A stretch of 64,000 bases of DNA from Zelopaecilomyces penicillatus (lineage: Eukaryota > Ascomycota > Sordariomycetes > Hypocreales > Pseudodiploosporaceae): assembly GCA_005765155.1 (NCBI GenBank), contig VCCP01000001.1, forward strand, positions 62,001 through 126,000. The letters run 5' to 3'. The stretch's first letter is position 1. Each line of letters begins with the position of its first letter. The translations under genes were made by a program, and so were the position numbers. This document shows, piece by piece, positions 23,159-34,514 of the stretch. The notes beneath the pieces are model-generated. The model saw nothing but the letters and a program-made list of their open reading frames with translations. It was not told the DNA's origin and did no database searches.

Positions 23159-23408
23159 TACAACTGTTATAAGCCTGAGAGGATAGACTAGCATAAACAC
23201 TAATATATTCCTATAACTTACCCTTAAGACCTCAGCTAACCTTAGATATCACCTATTAAAAAAGGTAGCAAGATTAAGAGTTCGATTTCTAGAGCTAGAA
23301 TAGCTTAAAATAAGGGCTTAAAGAGGTTATTATATAAAGTAGCATCTATTGAATAAGAATAAGGGTTAGGTATAAACAAAGGACTCCTTTGTCTTCCCTG
23401 AGGGGGTG

Positions 23409-23476
23409 TATCAGGTTGAATATATACTATAATAATGGTTAATCAATCAATCAAGTACAATGTTGACAATTTTTAA
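23409..23476 (+). repeat. LTR-like direct repeat, right copy
   Basis: Preceded by the purine tract gaggggg and then TG (tgtatcaggttg), like a polypurine tract next to a 3' LTR. The internal span between the copies is only about 250 bp, so any element is a relic or a TRIM-like short form. Confidence 0.5.
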
Positions 23477-23697
23477 CGTGATAAAAGTGCCAGAGACCTT
23501 AGAAAGTAAGACATTTTTAGGCACCAGTGTATAATGCCACTTGTTAAAGTGTTGCCCATCAATCAGCTTCTTTATTATTCAAACCGATGGCTCATCTTAG
23601 CTGCCACTAAATTTTGTCATTCTCTATATCTATACAAGCAAAAAACTGCAAGCTATATAAACCCAAGTCTCTTTGCCAACACTTTAGCTCCAGCAAA

Positions 23698-24622
23698 ATG
23701 ACCAAACAATACAAAGTCGTTCTTGAAGCCCCAAACACGGGTTACAATGAAAATATGTATTCAGTCTGTTTGGCACCTGTTGAAGTTAGGGGGGCTGAAA
23801 AGACTCTCACAACTGTCTGGTTCAGGACAATGACCAATGAAGCTCAGGGCGCCGACTTCTAGATCAAAGAGGACTGCTATGCTTGTAAGTGACTAGAAAT
23901 TATCTGCTGTTGCGATTAGTCGCCCCCTCCACTCTTCTTTTTTCCTTTCTTTGTCTTCTTAAAGTATCTACTAAAATAGAGGTTTAGATGCCGGGACTCT
24001 ATCTGGTAACAAGATTGAGAGTTCTTCCACTGAGAGCGTTCTGCTAAGTACTGCTAAGAATCCTGGAAGTAAGTACACGCTTTCTCAACAATATTTGCCA
24101 TTTTGTCCTGGCCAAATAAGAACCAAATGCTAACGTATCTTTCCACGCAGCCGTCTTCAACCTCGAACTTGATGGAGATGGTCAAGCTGCTATTAAAATA
24201 AAAACCATATCTGAGCAGTCCGAGGGTTCGTTTGAAATCCAAACCGGCACAAATTTCAACGCTGGTGAAAAATCGTACGTGGTTGGAATAGCCATGTTTC
24301 AGGACCAGAGAAGAACTCCTGTGACTTCAGTAAGTTGACCTACCATGACGACCAGTGTTGCAGGGTTGAAGCTGATTCACGTCTCTAGGTGGTGGCACAG
24401 AAGGAAATGAGCTACACCTTCATGCCAAAAGCCAAGATTGTCATCTTTCAAGGCAGTGGGCGCCTGGGTGAAATCGTGGATTATGACACTGTCGCCAAAG
24501 ACGGAGCCGTGATTGACTTTACTGATGGGCCAGGGAAGGGCAAATCTTCAGTTCGTGTAACCTATGGGAAAGACGAAAATTACACGCTCAAGTATACCTG
24601 GATTCATACCTACCTTGAATAG
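23698..24622 (+). pseudogene. Uncharacterised four-exon gene with a premature stop
   Basis: Exons 23698-23884, 23988-24068, 24151-24329 and 24389-24622 join through canonical GT-AG introns into one frame of 226 residues plus stop, except for an in-frame TAG at 23860-23862 (codon 55, within exon 1). Coding character continues without change after it: acidic, strand-like segments such as VFNLELDGDGQAAIKIKT and a C-terminal YTLKYTWIHTYLE. A CAG-to-TAG change in a CpA context is what RIP would leave. I do not recognise the family; no signal peptide. Alternatives are programmed readthrough, an extra intron removing the stop, or a base error. Confidence 0.6.
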
Positions 24623-24923
24623 TATCTACCTAGGTAGTGGGCAATAGGCAATACCATCTAGAGATGCTTCACTCATCATCATCACATTGAGTCGGAGGCA
24701 AACCCAACCAACCCCCCCTATGGCGGGGTTATTTCGCGTGATGTAATAGTGGGGTAAAACACGTGTTGCCCCTCGTCGCCGTTCCGCCCTAACACCGGCA
24801 AGGTTAAATCTACAGAATTTTTCTCTCTAGCCTCGTCGGCACCAAGAAAGATTTTCCCGTCACCAGTCTGTCGTGCAATTCCAAGAATAGTGGCATTCGC
24901 CGTTTTCCAACCAAGCCTTCAAG
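24623..24923. promoter_or_regulatory. Promoter region of the amidophosphoribosyltransferase gene
   Basis: 301 bp containing a C-rich run (aacccccccta) and no TATA box near the start, in keeping with a housekeeping promoter. Confidence 0.4.
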
Positions 24924-26616
24924 ATGTGCGGTGTCATTGCCCTGATCTTGGCGAATGCGTCGTCCACCGCCGCCTACGATCTGCACGAAGCCTTGTTCTC
25001 ACTCCAGCGTATGTGTTGAGATGAAGACGTTTTTCCTCCCCAACATGTACAACTGGGACACATCAACGGCTAACCGACGTCGCTTTCCTACATAGACCGT
25101 GGTCAAGACGCTGTCGGCATTGCCACCTCGACATCTAGTGGTCGCATCCACATCCGAAAGAAGAATGGCATGGCAGCCGAGGTTTTCCAGGCCGGCGCCC
25201 GGTTGACGAATCTGCTGGGCAGCATGGGCATCGCTCACCTGCGCTATCCCACCGCTGGAAGCAGTGCGAACACCGAGGCCCAGCCTTTTTATGTCAACAG
25301 CCCATACGGCATCTGCTTCGCCCACAACGGCAACCTGATCAACACCGTGGAGCTCAGGCGATACATGGACTTTGAAATCCACCGACACATCAACTCCGAC
25401 AGCGACAGCGAGCTGATGCTCAACATCTTCGCCGATGAGCTCAGTGAGACAAAGAAGGCTCGTGTCAACACAGAGGACATCTTCAATGCGTTGACCAAGA
25501 TGTACCAACGGTGCGAGGGTGCGTGGGCCTGCACGGCAATGCTAGCGGGCTTTGGAATCATGGGATTCCGCGACGCCCACGGGATTCGCCCCTTGGTGAT
25601 GGGATCTAGGCCCTCATCTGATGGCGAGGGCTTAGATTATATGCTGGCTTCTGAGTCCATCGCCCTGGACCGTCTAGGCTTCACCAATGTCCGCGACATC
25701 CAACCCGGTGAGGCTGTCATAATCAGCAAGGGCAATAAACCCGTCTTCTGCCAGGTTGCGCCCAAGAAGAGCTACTCCCCAGATTTGTTCGAGTACGTTT
25801 ATTTTGCTCGTCCAGACTCGGTCATCGACGGCATCAGCGTCTACCAGAGCCGACAGCGCATGGGCCGCCAACTTGCGGCGAGACTCCTAGAGGTCCTTGG
25901 ACCCGAAGGCATCAAGGAAATCGACGTTGTTATCCCGGTTCCCGAAACATCATCACCCGCTGCTGCTGGCCTTGCCCACGCCCTCAACAAGCCCTTCTGC
26001 ACCGGCTACTTCCGGAACCCCTACGTTTTCCGAACTTTCATCATGCCAGAGCAGGCGACGCGCCAGAAGGGAGTCCGTCGGAAGCTCAGCGCCGTCAAAG
26101 AGGAGTTCAAAGACCGTACTATTCTTCTCGTCGATGACAGCATCGCGCGTGGTACGACGTGCCGTGAGGCGATTGCTATGGCGCGAGAGGCAGGTGTGAA
26201 GAAGATTATTGCCGCCAGTTGTTCTCCTGAAATTGTGTAAGTTCAAGACGCACCCATTGATCCTCTTGTTTTGTTCGTTAACTCATGCGCGCTTTAGCAA
26301 TCCCCACATTTACGGCATCGATCTGCCGTCGCCCCGTGAGATGGTAGCCTACGAGCGGGACAATGAGAGCATCGCGAAATTTCTCGGTGCTGATCAAATT
26401 GTCTTCCAGAGTCTCGAGGACCTTAAGCAGTCCTGCATAGAGATTGCTAGGGAGAATGACTTCCAAGAGCCCAGCACATTTGAGAGCGGTGTCTTCAAGG
26501 GTGGAAAATACGCTACACCAGTCCCAGAAGGCTATTTTGCTTTGATAGAGAAGATGCGAGGCATTGGGCGAAAAGAGGCTTTGGACGGCAGTGTCAAGGG
26601 CTCCAAGACAGTATAG
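24924..26616 (+). CDS. ADE4: Amidophosphoribosyltransferase (purine synthesis, step 1)
   Basis: Three exons (24924-25008, 25096-26236, 26298-26616) give 514 residues. It catalyses PRPP + glutamine to phosphoribosylamine in the cytosol. The N-terminus MCGVIAL provides Cys2, the Ntn glutaminase nucleophile. The glutaminase domain continues with HRGQDAVGIA (joined across intron 1), GIAHLRYPTAG and FAHNGNLIN. The phosphoribosyltransferase domain has the PRPP loop ILLVDDSIARGTT, where most family members have IVRGTT. The normally conserved GFVKNRYVGRTFI region reads GYFRNPYVFRTFI here. The C-terminus retains PHIYGIDLPSP. Identity is secure; these substitutions suggest a somewhat divergent copy or lineage-specific change. 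Confidence 0.95.
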
Positions 26617-27310
26617 ACTGTAAATGTGTTTTTTTTTTTTGAACGGAATGGCGTTTATGGTAGCAGAAGCAAAAACTGCTGAACCCAATATTCTTCCAGT
26701 GATGCCACTTGACACAGTGTCAGGTCATGATTTGTTGAAGATTGAGGTACGAGGGAACGGAATAGACATAACTACTAGATGAATGAAACAACTACCCTAC
26801 AGCGGTGTCTCAAATGTCGTGATGAATGGGTTTTTACAATCGCCCTCGTTTACACTGAAGAATAATGATATAGCCGGTCCAATTGGGAAATAGTAGATCA
26901 ATACAATAATTCTATCATTATTATTTTATCATAAGAGCCTAAAGTAAATCCGTCTATAGAGTGAAAAGGAGCCTTTCAAAAAAAGAATTGTGTGAAGCTG
27001 ACGCCTCAACTCTCCCCACTTTTGCTCCTCTGCCCCAAAGACCAACCCCTGACTGTATACGCCCTTGTTTTTCACCATTCAAACCTGGTCAAAGCTGTTT
27101 TCCATTTCGGCTAGACCTACAAAAAGGGAAGGTGATTCATTCATCTCATGACAGAAAGCGTTACTAGCCCCCTCCTGCAGGCACCAGGCATCCTGTTGGA
27201 CATGCCAATCGGGTTACGATCGACTTGGCGATCGCATCGGACAGGGCCGATGGGTCAGCGAGGCAGTTGTGTAGCCCTCCGCCCTCCAATGTCACTCAGA
27301 AATGCGCTGT

Positions 27311-27336
27311 CAGACAGACAGACAGACAGACAGACA
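27311..27336 (+). repeat. (CAGA)n microsatellite
   Basis: About six and a half uninterrupted copies of CAGA. Confidence 0.9.
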
Positions 27337-28756
27337 CTTTCTACCTGACTGCCGGGCCCCATGATGTGGTATTACGAGGTGAGGCTTTTTGCTTGGCGAT
27401 GACGTATGAGCCACCGGAGCCGTTATGCACTGGCACTGACGTGGAGTAAGCGAGAACCGATGTTCGTATTTACTGGATAAGTACAGCTTTCTGGTGTAGT
27501 CAGGGAGAAGGACGGACTTCAAGATGGGAAAATGCGCGATTGGAGATCACTTTGGGGATTCCTCGAATCTGGGTGAGCGAAAGGAACCCCGGATCTGCGT
27601 TTGTTGCGTGTGCTGGCTGCGTGTACATCATCCCACGTTGCTGCTCATCCTCGCTGAAAATCACAGTTCCTGCTCTGATCACCGCTGTGCATTTGGCTTC
27701 TATCAAAAGAAAATAACTTGGGCAAAAGATTGGCAAAAGGGCCCCAGTGGTTGGTGATCGGCAACAATAGTGCGCGCCGGGATTCGTAAGCTGCCGGCCA
27801 ATGGATGTGATACGAGACAAAACACAACGGACGGCGACCGCGACAGGATGCTTTCCCCACTGATCGCCGCTCCGCAAGGTCGACTCATCGTGAATTCCAA
27901 TCAGAGATCTTCGGGGGCCAGTCTCCAACGGGTTAATTGGGCCATGACCGACATTTCTTCAGACGGAAAGATCAGCTAACCCCCCCTGACACCGAGCATG
28001 TGGTGCTTTGTCGCAGGTATCAATTAGGCATCATCACTTTTGAATATCAAGGGGTGAAGTGATCCTGTCAGACTGATAGATAGACAGTGTGCGCTCAAAC
28101 TTACCCCTCTCTATTAGAGGCCGAGGCAAAATCTGGAAAGGGATGAGCGGCAAATAATGAAGTTGAGGCTGAAGAGAGAGAGAATGGCGGCTGAATTGAA
28201 TGGCCGATGAGAGGAGGTCAGGCAAACTCTGAAACGCAACCAACCCACCAGAACCGCCAATCTCCCGTTTCTCAATGCCCTGGTTGGTGTTTTCATGCTA
28301 GGCCGTCTAGCCGCGCACATTTGTAGTACGCTTCGACTCTGAACAGCGAGATTTGAGCAATTGAGACCAGTCTTCTGTTACTGTTCTTTACCTCGAGCTT
28401 AACTCTAGAAGGCAAACCCCACAGCTGTCGAGTCGGTACATGAGGCGCGACACTGACCATGGAGCCATCGCGGCTTCAACACTGCCGTCATCCCAATGCC
28501 GGGCGCCTCTCAAAAGCCGTGCCTCGGTGTACGGAGCAGAACCCGGGTAAAAAAGAGTCAACTACGGGGACGATTTGACGCCTTGGCTCTCTTGGCATCG
28601 CGTGTGTTGCAAGCCCGGCCCGTGTCAAGAGCTTTCTGGTAGGATTTCTTCTGGAGCCTCTCCGCTGCATTTCTGCCCCGGCCGGCCATGCCGTCCTACC
28701 CGTCCATGTGCCCGACTCTTATCTGGTACTAATTAGTCGACCGGGGGAGGGAGCCG

Positions 28757-28772
28757 CCCCCCCCCCCCCCCC
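28757..28772 (+). repeat. Poly-C run, 16 bases
   Basis: Uninterrupted C run; its length is prone to sequencing error. Confidence 0.9.
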
Positions 28773-29759
28773 AAAGGTGAAGCAAAAACGGGCCTCCGCA
28801 CTCCTCCTGTTTCCGGGATGCACGCCATCGCGATGCGGACAAGCTGGACCACTTTGGAAGGAGGACTGACAACCACAGCCTTTCCCATCTGCTGCATCTA
28901 GAGTATTGGTCCTTAAGAAGTGAGGAGTGTGAACTATTTTGTTCTTTTTTGCTTTTGCATAGCCGGACGATGAAGCATTACACGCTCAACGTCATCGTAC
29001 ATTATCAAACTCCACAAAGTCGCGTCGGACTCATCGTGGGGGTTAATTCCAGTTGCATGATCGTGTTCGGATGGTCTCGTACTTTTAACCCGCACGCTAC
29101 GAGAGTCCATTTATCCGAGGTTTTTGATACCGGACGACAAGATTATCATGATCTATCTGTAGGAGGACGACAATGGACCGGTTGTACGGAAATTTTACGC
29201 AGTCCGCCTTTTGGCCCGTGCTGTCGCCCATTGCGTCTGTTTCTAGCATGAAGTCCTGGAATTAAGCTACACCTTGGGACAGGGTAGGCGTGCTCAATTC
29301 CAGGTTTGCCTGGATGACTATCTAGACCCAACTACACAAGCCTGCTCGTATTGACAACTTGCGCTTCAATATCGAAGTTCCTCTTTCAGGCAATGCCAAG
29401 CAGAAATATACGCTGTACCTGATGACCATCTACTCGGATCACATTTCTCAAATTCACCATCCTTTGCAATGTCGGAATGAATTACGGGAAAGACTAAGCT
29501 CGGCGTTGATCTCTATGCTGATCAAGGACACTAAATGTTGTGCCTTTCGCGAGCGATAACCAATGGCGGCCCAACACTGTCGGACCGGCTGAAGCATCCA
29601 TTCAACTCACTCACTCATCCACGATACATGCATCCATACAAAGAGGCAATTCGGTAAACATTCCCGGAGGTGGGGTCACAGGGAACCCCGTTGAACCTTA
29701 CGGCAATAGGTAAGTCACATTGACGGGAAAATAAGTGTCGATGCTTGATGCCTTCGAAA

Positions 29760-29779
29760 GGGGGGGGGGGGAGGGGGGG
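29760..29779 (+). repeat. Poly-G run with one interruption
   Basis: Two G runs separated by a single A, followed by GC-rich ccggtgccggcgccggc. Confidence 0.9.
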
Positions 29780-30183
29780 CCGGTGCCGGCGCCGGCTGTG
29801 TCCGAATTTGAATTGCGCCTCGATATTCCTCCGCCTAATCCGGCGCGGCTAGCCACCAGGTGCCTGGTATCGGCAGCGTTCAAGGCTTCCTGAAACCCCA
29901 CAGATCGGCCGTTGCTGTTGCTTGCTGCATGAACATTGAGTGTGGGGGCACCGCTTCTTCCCTCCACCGAAACCTCAACTTGGTGATGGGATGGCTCAGG
30001 GCGATAGCAACCTCAAAGGGTGCAACTTCCTTCCTTCCATATACAGAATGCCTAATGAGTCGGGCGCTTGAGGAATGGCTCCGCAATTGGGTTAGAAGCA
30101 CTGTTCACCGGCGACTCCATGGAAGCTGATCGTCACTGGCATCGAGTCAACCACTTCAACCAATTCAACAATCATCTTTTGAG

Positions 30184-30189
30184 TATAAG
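30184..30189 (+). promoter_or_regulatory. TATA-like box of the deuterolysin gene
   Basis: TATAAG 154 bp before the start codon, followed by a C/T-rich leader (tcatcctcatcttcattc), common around fungal transcription starts. Confidence 0.45.
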
Positions 30190-30342
30190 TAGCCATCGAC
30201 CATCCACCTCTATTCAAGTATTCTCATCATCCTCATCTTCATTCTCATCTTACCAACAGTCTTCTTCTCATCTCTTCTTCGCTTCTCTACTCCCGAGTCT
30301 TCCTCATCCCATCTTCCAAACCACCAACCTCCAACCGCCACT

Positions 30343-31461
30343 ATGAAGTTCCTTGCTGGTCTTGCTGCTCTCGCCACTCTGGCCGCCGCTGCTCCTTCTG
30401 CCCCTACCCCTCTCGACATCAAGCTCGAGTCTGCTGGAAACACTGAGATCAAGGCCATCATCACCAACAATGGCAAGAACAACTTGAAGATCCTCCGCGC
30501 TGGTACCATCCTGGATAACTCTGCCATCCAGAAGACCTCCATCTCCAACGGCTGTAAGTGAACCCACTACCAAACTCGTATAGAGTGGCTGCCTGCATTG
30601 AACCACCAAAATAACTGACAATGCACTTTAGCCAAGACTGTCCGATTCGAGGGCATCCGCCAGCGAGTTGCCACTTCCGGTCTCCCGGAATCCGCTTTCG
30701 AGCGCATCCCTGCTGGCAAGTCCATCGAGGTCACCTTTGATGTTGCCCACACCCACGATCTCTCCACCGGTGGCAGCTTCAACATTGAGTCTTTCGGTGT
30801 CATGAACATCGCCAAAGATTCCAGCACCGAGCTAACCGGCTCCGTCCCCTTCCACTCCAACAAGCTCAACGCCAAGATTGACGGCAACATGGCCGCCTCT
30901 GCTCGCATGGCCTTCCACAAGACCAAGCGCACCCAGGTCCAGAGCGACTGCACCGGTACCGCCAAGCAGGTCACCGATGCCGCCCTCAAGGGCTGTGCTT
31001 CTCTGGCCCGCGCTGCTGGCGAGGCTGCCACCTCCGGCCCCGCTGAGAAGATGGAGGAGTTCTTCAAGAGCTCTAGCTCTACTGTCCGTAGCCAAGTTGC
31101 CGATGTCTTCGCCAAGACTGCCGCAGAGTGCGGTTCTACCACCAGCGGCGCCTCAAAGTACTACTGCACCGATATCCAGAACGGTTGCGAACAGGGCGTC
31201 CTGGCCTGGACTCTCCCCAGCCAGAGCATCATGGCTTACTGCCCTCTTTACTTCCAGGATTTGCCTGCCCTCACCAAGACCTGCCACGCTCAGGACCAGG
31301 CCACCACCAACCTGCACGAGATGACCCACTTGACTGAGGTCGCCGGCACTGAGGACAACGGCTATGGATATGCCAACATCCAGAAGCTGACCACTCAGCA
31401 GTCTCTGGCCAACGCCGACTCCTACGCTGTCTTTGCCAACTCCATCTATGCTGGCTGCTAA
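30343..31461 (+). CDS. Deuterolysin (neutral protease II, M35)
   Basis: Two exons (30343-30553, 30632-31461) give 346 residues, the usual prepro-deuterolysin length. A signal peptide (MKFLAGLAALATLAAAA) is followed by a ~150-residue propeptide ending at KR170, leaving a mature enzyme of 176 residues starting TQVQSDC, as expected for M35. The zinc site is HEMTH (residues 299-303) with the aspzincin aspartate in the downstream GTEDNGYGY. The mature cysteines pair as in the family (SDC, KGC, AEC, YYC, NGC, AYC, KTC, C-terminal C). Secreted zinc endopeptidase with preference for basic protein substrates in known members. Frame and codon use are those of a well-expressed gene. Confidence 0.96.
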
Positions 31462-32492
31462 ATATTCCCTGATTGTCACACAAACATAGGAGGTAGCACC
31501 AGGGCGGGTGAAGCACAGTCACTGTTCATGTCTTTCCATGATTGTTCATACTTCATAGTGGGTGGCACATATTATCCACGGGACGTCAAATACTTGAAGC
31601 AGTATATACTTCATACATATTTGTATATATATTATACCTAGATCCATAGCAAATTTCACATTTTTCTACTTTTACTTGTTCAGTCTTTGACCAGTATCTC
31701 ACCGTTCCACTTCAATTAATCATGTCATCTCATCTACTTATGATCAACGTTAATCACAATTCGAGCATCAATGTCCTGACACGGCAGTTACAAAACATTA
31801 CCTGATGAGACTAGACGCGATTGCAAACGAAATTGTCAAGACTCACAGCTAAAACACTAACCTTCAATGGGCTTTTTTTCTTCCGGAGTGAGTCCCCTAT
31901 GTGCGTGTAAGCCCGGATACTTTATGTAGGATCTGTTTGTGGCACAAATGTCCAAAATGAGGATTCGACGCTATACCCAATTACTGATTGCACTACTACC
32001 CGACTGGCGTGTGGTAGGTCACAGTCGTGTTGGATACAATTGCCGAAAACGGAAATTTAGAGGTTTCTGGAATGCGTACCCGACAACTTGTCCCGTTTCA
32101 TCTCTATGAAATGATCAAATAACTAACATTGACATTATCGCGGTTGGACAGTCGCAATGGTGGTATCTCGCATGTAAGCTGAAGCGTCTTTCGCTGCCTA
32201 TTCAGGAATGCAGTGCGTGTATTAGTAAATGTTGACTCTCGTTTACAAGGTGATGTGCTGTAATAGGCGGAGACTATGCGAGGAATTACTAGATCCTGCT
32301 TAGAATGAAAAGCAGGAAGAGAAAGCTAAAAGGTGGACATGGAAATACAGTGAGATGGACAAATATAAATAAGTAGCCGACTCCCTGATTGTTTAAGATT
32401 CTCTCAACGCAGCAGTCCTGACCACCAACTCATCAAAGCACCGATATACAATCATCCATCTACACCAATCAAAACGACCCCCAGCAGCAATT
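31462..32492. other. Intergenic, no gene seen
   Basis: About 1 kb. The left 200 bp are AT-rich with TATATA stretches (probable 3' UTR of the protease); the right end is the promoter of the next gene. Confidence 0.5.
32364..32371 (+). promoter_or_regulatory. TATA-like box of the 32493 gene
   Basis: TATAAATA 129 bp before the start codon. Confidence 0.5.
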
Positions 32493-32750
32493 ATGCACAT
32501 CACCACTCTGACCATTTGCGCTGCTGTATTGGGCAACATGGCCACAGCCGCTGCGGTGCCAGCAGTCAATCCTCCTCAAATCCTCAGCGACAAGGGAATC
32601 GTCCACGAGCAAACGGACGCCAATGGCGAAGCCCTACAAGAACGCCAGGTGTGCAGTGGATTGTATGGTTGCCCAAAAGGATATGTCTGTTTGCCTATAA
32701 CTTGCCGGATAGGTGGCTGTCAATATGGATGCGTCAAGTCGGATGTCTGA
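32493..32750 (+). CDS. Small secreted Cys-rich protein, effector candidate
   Basis: 85 residues, single exon. The signal peptide is MHITTLTICAAVLGNMATAA. A short pro-region ends near LQERQ, and the mature ~33 residues hold six cysteines, CSGLYGCPKGYVCLPITC followed by RIGGCQYGC, compatible with a three-disulphide knot. The size and pattern recall inhibitor-cystine-knot or small effector peptides, but no named family is recognised. A C/A-rich leader and TATA box precede it. Confidence 0.75.
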   Translation: MHITTLTICAAVLGNMATAAAVPAVNPPQILSDKGIVHEQTDANGEALQERQVCSGLYGCPKGYVCLPITCRIGGCQYGCVKSDV

Positions 32751-33461
32751 TGTGACGGAATTGGTCAACAAGTGCGACGAACATGCGCAATAGGCAAAGT
32801 GAGGAGGGTACCGCCAAAGCGGACGGTCTCATACGTCTTCAGAATTGAACTAGCATCTCATCATCAATTTATAACAAGACGATGTATACATCATGTCACC
32901 AAACTGGTCCATATTGGCACCCCTCATCCTGCAAATAGAAGATCACGTTTATCGCCGAGTCATTCATAATCATCGCCGCTTCGAGAGCCGTTTTTCGATT
33001 CATTAGTAGTAATAGTGCATATTTTAGCCATGCATTTTTTTATTTTTACTTTTGGAGTTTGATCGAACCAATTCAACTGGAAAAAGGAGTTGCTCACACA
33101 AGCCATGCTACCTTCAATATCTAACGCCCATGTACATGTACAAGCACGTGAGAGTGACTAATCCCCAGCCACGTGACTAGTCGCCTTTCCCCCAGACCCT
33201 TCAAGGTAGAAGAAGATGTCACTCCGTAAAGTTCACAGAACGGCATAACCCTAGTAGACTGAACCCAATCCATCCATGTTTGTTGTTTTTGGCAAGCATG
33301 CCACCGGATACCACCAGTCCGAAATGCCCATTCGCATAAGCCTGTGGCATTAATGGAGTTCCATGCCACGTTAGGCGCCACAAGCACGACCTACTACCAT
33401 CTCAGGATCATTGCCAACTAGCAGCATCTACGACCGACACGCGTCTAACTCGACGCTGAGA
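32751..33461. other. Intergenic, no gene seen
   Basis: About 700 bp of 3' region and upstream region of the F-box gene, with a T-rich stretch near 33030-33050. Confidence 0.4.
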
Positions 33462-34514
33462 ATGACTGTCTCAACGCCTCGTGGATATCGCTCCGATGTC
33501 GAATACCCGATCCTTGAGGACGAAGCCGATGCCATTGTTCGAGTCGTAGCCTATCATCGCAAAGACTTTTGCCAGGCCGTCATCTGGTTTTCGCCGAGGG
33601 ACCACGCTGACATTCGTCTGTCAATGGCATCATCCTTTGGGCGGGCTTGTGACACGGGGTTGGGCTCCCTTAATCGACTACCGCTGGAACTTTTGCATGA
33701 CATTTTATTGCGTCTAGATATGCAAAGCCTATTTCGCTTTCGACAAACAAATGGCAGATCGAGAGAGATGGTATATTCTCTTCACCAATTCCGCATGGTG
33801 GTCTCACACGGGACAAATCTTTTCTGTGCCTTGCTACGAACGCGTGTCGCTAGCAGCATTTCTCTGTTCGACTTTTACCAAGCGTTATGCACCAAGGTTT
33901 GTACTCAATGCGGCGAGTTTGGTGGGTTTATATCCCTGTTAACTTGAGCTCGGTGCTGTTTTAAATGTCTTCAGCTGAACTCAGAATTCCGCGTGCAAAC
34001 TCTTGCTTCTGCCCGCAAGCAATTCCAATTGACCAAGGCCGAAGTAGCCCGCCTAAAGACTTTTAAAACTCTCCCTGGTATCTACTCGATGGAGGAATCC
34101 TTGTACAAATCTCGCCTTACTGTCGTTTCTGCTCACCAGATTATGTCGGTTGTAAGGCCGCCAACTGTCGCCTTGGCTCAGGCAACTCCAACCAAGCAAG
34201 GAAGCAATCAAAAACTAACCTTTATGGGATCTTGTGCACTACCTTATTATGATACACAATCAAGCAAAGTTGAAAATGGAGTTTCGTGCGCCGGGTGCCA
34301 ACTGGCTCTTGAAAAAGACATCATTGGCACTAGGGGAGAGAAATGGGCGTTTGAAGCTCGTGATAAGGTATATGCTAAAGATGGCTTTCTGGAACATTTT
34401 CGATGGTGCGAGCAGGCACAGCGTCTGTGGAGATCGAGTAGTGCAGGAAACAATCTGCCCGCTGACTTACCAGGAGCTGCCCAGAGAGGAGGCTACTTTA
34501 ATGAAAGACAATAA
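33462..34514 (+). pseudogene. F-box protein gene with one in-frame TGA
   Basis: One frame runs from 33462 to the stop at 34514, interrupted only by TGA at 33945-33947. An F-box is clear at LGSLNRLPLELLHDILLRLD. Downstream a CxxCG ... CCxxCL zinc-like pattern common in fungal F-box proteins spans the stop: CTQCGEFGGFISLLT before it and ARCCFKCLQLNSEFRV after it, with no shift of frame. The stop sits where Trp is usual. Such proteins recruit substrates to SCF ubiquitin ligases through Skp1. The start is uncertain: the open frame extends to 33411 without ATG. A short intron around the stop, readthrough or base error are alternatives. Confidence 0.7.

Larger units (their letters stand above)
22683..23697. 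other. AT-rich intergenic region with repeat relics
   Basis: Contains a very A/T-rich part (about 22960-23480) with the direct repeat pair described separately. No intact gene. The promoter of the 23698 gene is at its right end (TATATAAA near 23654). Confidence 0.55.
26617..30342. other. 3.7 kb gene-poor region with simple repeats
   Basis: No frame with a recognised domain on either strand. It holds a T run (26630-26640), a GACA tetranucleotide array, a 16-C run and G-runs, listed separately. The last ~200 bp are the deuterolysin promoter and leader. It may contain noncoding transcripts or fast-evolving small genes that cannot be supported from sequence. Confidence 0.5.

Noticed and set aside
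23260..23305. tRNA-like B-box word (gagttcgatttc)
   Set aside because: No A box or cloverleaf could be drawn around it; lies in a RIP-affected AT-rich repeat.
24999..25508. 169-codon frame opposite ADE4
   Set aside because: Antisense shadow of a strongly coding region.
27311..27336. Possible CRISPR-like repeat
   Set aside because: A simple CAGA microsatellite without spacers in eukaryotic DNA.
30567..31142. 191-codon frame opposite deuterolysin
   Set aside because: Antisense shadow caused by the GC-rich codon bias of the protease gene.
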